Positions 62,701 through 64,000 of a stretch of 64,000 nucleotides of DNA are shown here, piece by piece; the first letter of the stretch is position 1, and every line of letters begins with the position of its first letter. The position numbers and the translations under genes were made by a program. The notes below the pieces were generated by a model, which ran no database searches, had not been told where the DNA came from, and saw only the letters and a program-made list of their open reading frames with translations. The stretch is from Theristus sp. LFF4_11 (Eukaryota > Nematoda > Chromadorea > Monhysterida > Xyalidae), in the NCBI GenBank assembly GCA_030248135.1, contig JASANC010005440.1, forward strand, positions 186,001 to 250,000, given 5' to 3'.

Positions 62701-63935
62701 GTTTCCTGGTACTACCCCATCACACGAAACCGATACTCCCTCTCGCAACAGCAGCCCGAGTTTGCTACCTCGCATTTCTGTGACCGGCGGAGAAGGGAGG
62801 ACGGCAGAGAAGACAATCGCACTAAAAAACCAACCAACCAAACAATCCCGCTCACCTCAAAATCGAGCCAGCCGGCTGTCGGCTGCTCCGGATGCATCAG
62901 ATAGCCGAAGCGCGCCGTGTTCACCGCGTACATCTCCATGCCGGCCGCATCGGTCGACTCGCCGAACGCCAGTAAATCGTCGATCGCCAGCTTGTAGCTG
63001 TCACCAAGTTGCGCCGGATCGAACGTCAGATTGCGCGAGCGTCCGTCTTGCATGTCAATCAGCACGGCGGTGTGCACCAACGCGACGTGGTGACAGCCGA
63101 CCGATTGACGCCACAGTATGGGAATGTAATCGGGCGTATGGCGGAAGTAACCCTGCGGCCGCGGAGAAAGGGTGGAATTCTTGAGGTTTTCTTTTTTAGT
63201 AACATACATACTACATCTAGCGATCAATGAGTTGTTTCTCATTTCGAGACACCTCTCGATGACTTTCAGTGTTGATGGGAAGCTGATTGATAGCCAAAAC
63301 AATACCGCTCACATGCACAACTACAGTGTGCTTTTCAAAGCTGTCACTTCGTTCGCAGAATACGGAGCACGCGATAGAAGAAAGAACGGGATCGGAGTGG
63401 ATAGAAGCAAATTTAGCCACCAAAGGGGGCGACGAATTTCAGCGAAACCTCCTACAGTCGTTTGTCTTACTGCAATTTTCGCATGCTCTGTATTCTGCGA
63501 AAAAGTGACAGTTCTAAACCAATCTACTGTGAGTTGCGATCACTGAATCCCTAAATGACACCTATCCGCATTGGGGAACAGAACCACTGATAAGTGTTTT
63601 CACTTCAAAACGCCTTCCGAATCGATTCACAACTACTTAGATGTCGACAAAAACCAACAGCCGACAACTAGCAGCCAAAAGTTTTGTTTGTTTTGTTTTG
63701 GTCACACCACCACCACCAACCATGCTGTCGACGCCCGGCCAGAAGCTGCTATAATTCGTGTAGATCGTCTGTAAGACCGGCGCAATAATCGGCTTCTTCC
63801 ATGCGATCAGTATGCGCAGTGTCTGCGTGTTCGTCAGCAACGCATCCGTGTCCAACATCAGCAGATAGTCGGCGGCGATGTCACGTGACACATTCAGGGC
63901 GCCCTCTTTCAGGCGAATGATCTGGCGGTAGCGTT
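56708..63935 (-). CDS. COLGALT: Procollagen galactosyltransferase, COLGALT (GLT25D) family, N terminus missing
   Basis: Exons (minus strand): 63721-63935, 62856-63152, 62249-62432, 61514-61661, 60987-61213, 56708-57120; 493 residues plus stop, all phases match; earlier exons lie beyond the window. Motifs: LMLDTDALL (DxD metal/UDP-sugar site), NYSSFWPG, RHTPDYIPI, ALVHTAVLIDM, then the second GT25 domain with IYMINLERRPWRRQRM, YRDPYWNRPLKLGEIGCFLS, HYRIWADVV, VLEDDIRF, LDEFLPIMY, and QGYITDTESST near the C terminus. It ends KLEL, an ER-retrieval-type tetrapeptide like the RDEL of human COLGALT1. Family function: transfer of galactose to hydroxylysine of collagen in the ER. The last intron (57121-60986) hosts an intact-ended LTR element and a MITE. 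Confidence 0.94.
57185..57357. mobile_element. Palindromic MITE (CAGAATACAGAGCA family), copy 1
   Basis: TCACTTTTTCACAGAATACA with GAGCACGCG pairs with CGCATGCTC and TTCTGCGAAAAATGGTGA. A better-preserved relative lies at 63342-63510. Located in the last COLGALT intron. Confidence 0.65.
57556..57750 (+). repeat. 5' LTR
   Basis: TG...CA ends; contains AATAAAAAATAA near its 3' end, a possible poly(A) signal, and TATATATCC near its start. Nearly identical to 60570-60763. Confidence 0.93.
57755..57788 (+). promoter_or_regulatory. Primer binding site, extended tRNA complement
   Basis: TGGCACCCCCTGCGGGAGTT and the adjoining GAACCCGGGTCTCG have the form of a tRNA 3' end in reverse complement: TGG for the CCA end, the acceptor strand, and GTTGAACCC for the T-loop GGGTTCAAC. 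It starts 4 bp after the LTR. The tRNA identity cannot be read from here. Confidence 0.85.
57804..58547 (+). CDS. BEL/Pao-like aspartic protease region (DUF1758-like)
   Basis: A 247-residue frame from the first in-frame ATG after the primer site. The segment VFLDGGSDRTFITEKLAKKL has the retroviral-type protease active-site form (D-[GS]-G-S) seen in BEL/Pao polyproteins. ILIGNPHYDDL and LVPSRLGYLLSG are the conserved blocks that follow it in that clade (LIG.D...l and ...t.fGwvlsG). No gag precedes it. The frame ends at 58547 in the middle of a region that continues in another frame from 58528, so there is a frame break here, either mutation or programmed shift. Confidence 0.85.
   Translation: MDEEESQKKTESMNVLSVQQVSATTRRGYLKTAKVLVSDTRNQEKSMQCTVFLDGGSDRTFITEKLAKKLNLQNEGPPETVKMKVIGSTTVKCRTQPVHVRLQLKNGTMFQIEADKIPEIAKRTSRPALTPDDLRYIGNVPQDVLADEIQSGAIEFAPDILIGNPHYDDLMDVEERQLKLPSGLWLVPSRLGYLLSGSTKGTKCKHQMRQVFSTHTEAVQTEQTESAHIEAVENGSNTENSSAVRKQ
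58528..58941 (+). pseudogene. BEL/Pao pol fragment, linker before reverse transcriptase, truncated
   Basis: Overlaps the preceding frame by 20 bp in a different phase. LALQQFEETIRIDEKERLDV and VAWPWIRF, then EDPEILLQYIKIVHGQL, match the short conserved linker that lies between protease and reverse transcriptase in BEL/Pao polyproteins. It then runs into an acidic, low-complexity tail and stops at 58941, so the reverse transcriptase is missing. It is a remnant or a retained domain of unknown use. Confidence 0.7.
59354..60361 (+). pseudogene. SGNH/GDSL-hydrolase-like ORF in the LTR element (one frame break)
   Basis: ATG at 59354 opens 285 codons to a stop at 60209-60211. The first 165 residues are charged, with VESS/VEPS repeats and a His-rich HHKHSHHKHSHHKQ stretch. 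The rest resembles an SGNH hydrolase: LLIGDSQIRYL (block I, Ser) at about 59870, then GCRVGQF, then FMGVNDLF (block III, Asn) at about 60030. Block V, RDNVHLT (Asp-x-x-His, 60273-60284), lies past the stop in another phase; a single-base shift separates them, and that second frame ends at about 60371. Similar esterase domains are known in ORF1 of CR1-type LINEs. A CAG acceptor-like site sits 13 bp before the ATG, so a spliced subgenomic message is possible. Confidence 0.75.
60570..60763 (+). repeat. 3' LTR
   Basis: Matches the 5' LTR apart from one substitution and one fewer T in a T-run. The bases before it are not clearly purine-rich, so the polypurine tract is not obvious. Confidence 0.93.
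60870..60975 (+). repeat. Dispersed repeat, copy 3
   Basis: TTGTATGGTGGTTCTCTGCA, GCCAACATCATATACAGAAG and CCTCATCAGTGATGTGCCCC correspond to 56300 and, inverted, 14224. It ends about 10 bp from the COLGALT exon at 60987. Confidence 0.6.
61682..61847 (+). mobile_element. SINE family A copy
   Basis: TGGTGGTAGCGCGTTAGACT, GATCGAGCCCCGCCGAGG, GGGTGTATAGGCACTTAATG and TTTCTGGGTTAGCC match the copy at 5616; no CAA tail remains. COLGALT intron. A TTGA/CTGA simple-sequence stretch follows at about 61880-62000. Confidence 0.85.
62440..62545. repeat. Dispersed repeat (TTTCGCGAAAAAGC family), copy 2
   Basis: Second copy of the block at 30661, in a COLGALT intron next to the acceptor of exon 62249-62432. 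Confidence 0.6.
63342..63510. mobile_element. Palindromic MITE (CAGAATACAGAGCA family), copy 2
   Basis: GTCACTTCGTTCGCAGAATA and CGGAGCACGCG pair with CGCATGCTC and TGTATTCTGCGAAAAAGTGAC. About 169 bp in a COLGALT intron. Confidence 0.7.
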
Positions 63936-64000
63936 CTGAAGAACATGCGAGAGATCACTGTTTTGCATATGGAATGGAATAGGTTTGGTTTGGTTTGAAA

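Overview
This window is nuclear DNA from a multicellular animal. It holds five protein-coding loci split by many introns that end in (T/C)nCAG, and the genes have clear animal orthologues. I rebuilt the exons by hand from splice sites, reading phase and similarity to known families. Each fully contained model closes in frame: the NCoR model is 45 exons and 6801 nt, PPTC7-like 7 exons and 1383 nt, STK16-like 6 exons and 1014 nt, TMEM234-like 3 exons and 420 nt. The species is not determined. An invertebrate, possibly an ecdysozoan, is only a guess.

Layout. 1-8849 (+): 3' part of an Asn/Gln-rich protein with a C-terminal beta-propeller-like (possibly NHL) domain; its 5' end lies outside the window. 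11649-19743 (-): mitochondrial PP2C-type phosphatase (PPTC7 family). 19744-27831: divergent intergenic region filled with nested transposons. 27832-49527 (+): nuclear receptor corepressor (NCoR/SMRTER family) with two SANT domains, a Cys-rich segment, a large polyglutamine region and two CoRNR-like boxes. 50046-51079 (+): TMEM234-like membrane protein. 51618-55519 (-): STK16-like (NAK family) kinase. 56708-63935 (-): procollagen galactosyltransferase (COLGALT family) ending in an ER-retention-like KLEL; its N-terminal exons lie beyond the right edge.

Mobile DNA dominates the non-coding sequence. Seven insertions (six sequence types) have exact 8-bp target duplications of hAT type, and one more has a 7-bp duplication. 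Several are nested, and part of the nest is in a 2.27-kb tandem duplication. TA-flanked palindromic MITEs with pogo/Tc1-like ends, other foldback MITEs and two tRNA-derived SINE families lie in introns. Intron 5 of the COLGALT fragment carries a young 3.2-kb LTR element (195/194-bp LTRs, 5-bp duplication ATTGT). It keeps only a BEL/Pao-like protease and the front of the pol region, and carries a separate ORF with an SGNH/GDSL-esterase-like fold signature. This element is my main candidate for something new.

The genes are housekeeping or regulatory and show no sign of acting in one pathway. A second global oddity is splicing: about half of the 5' splice sites have a pyrimidine at +3, with GTTGGT and GTCGGT common.
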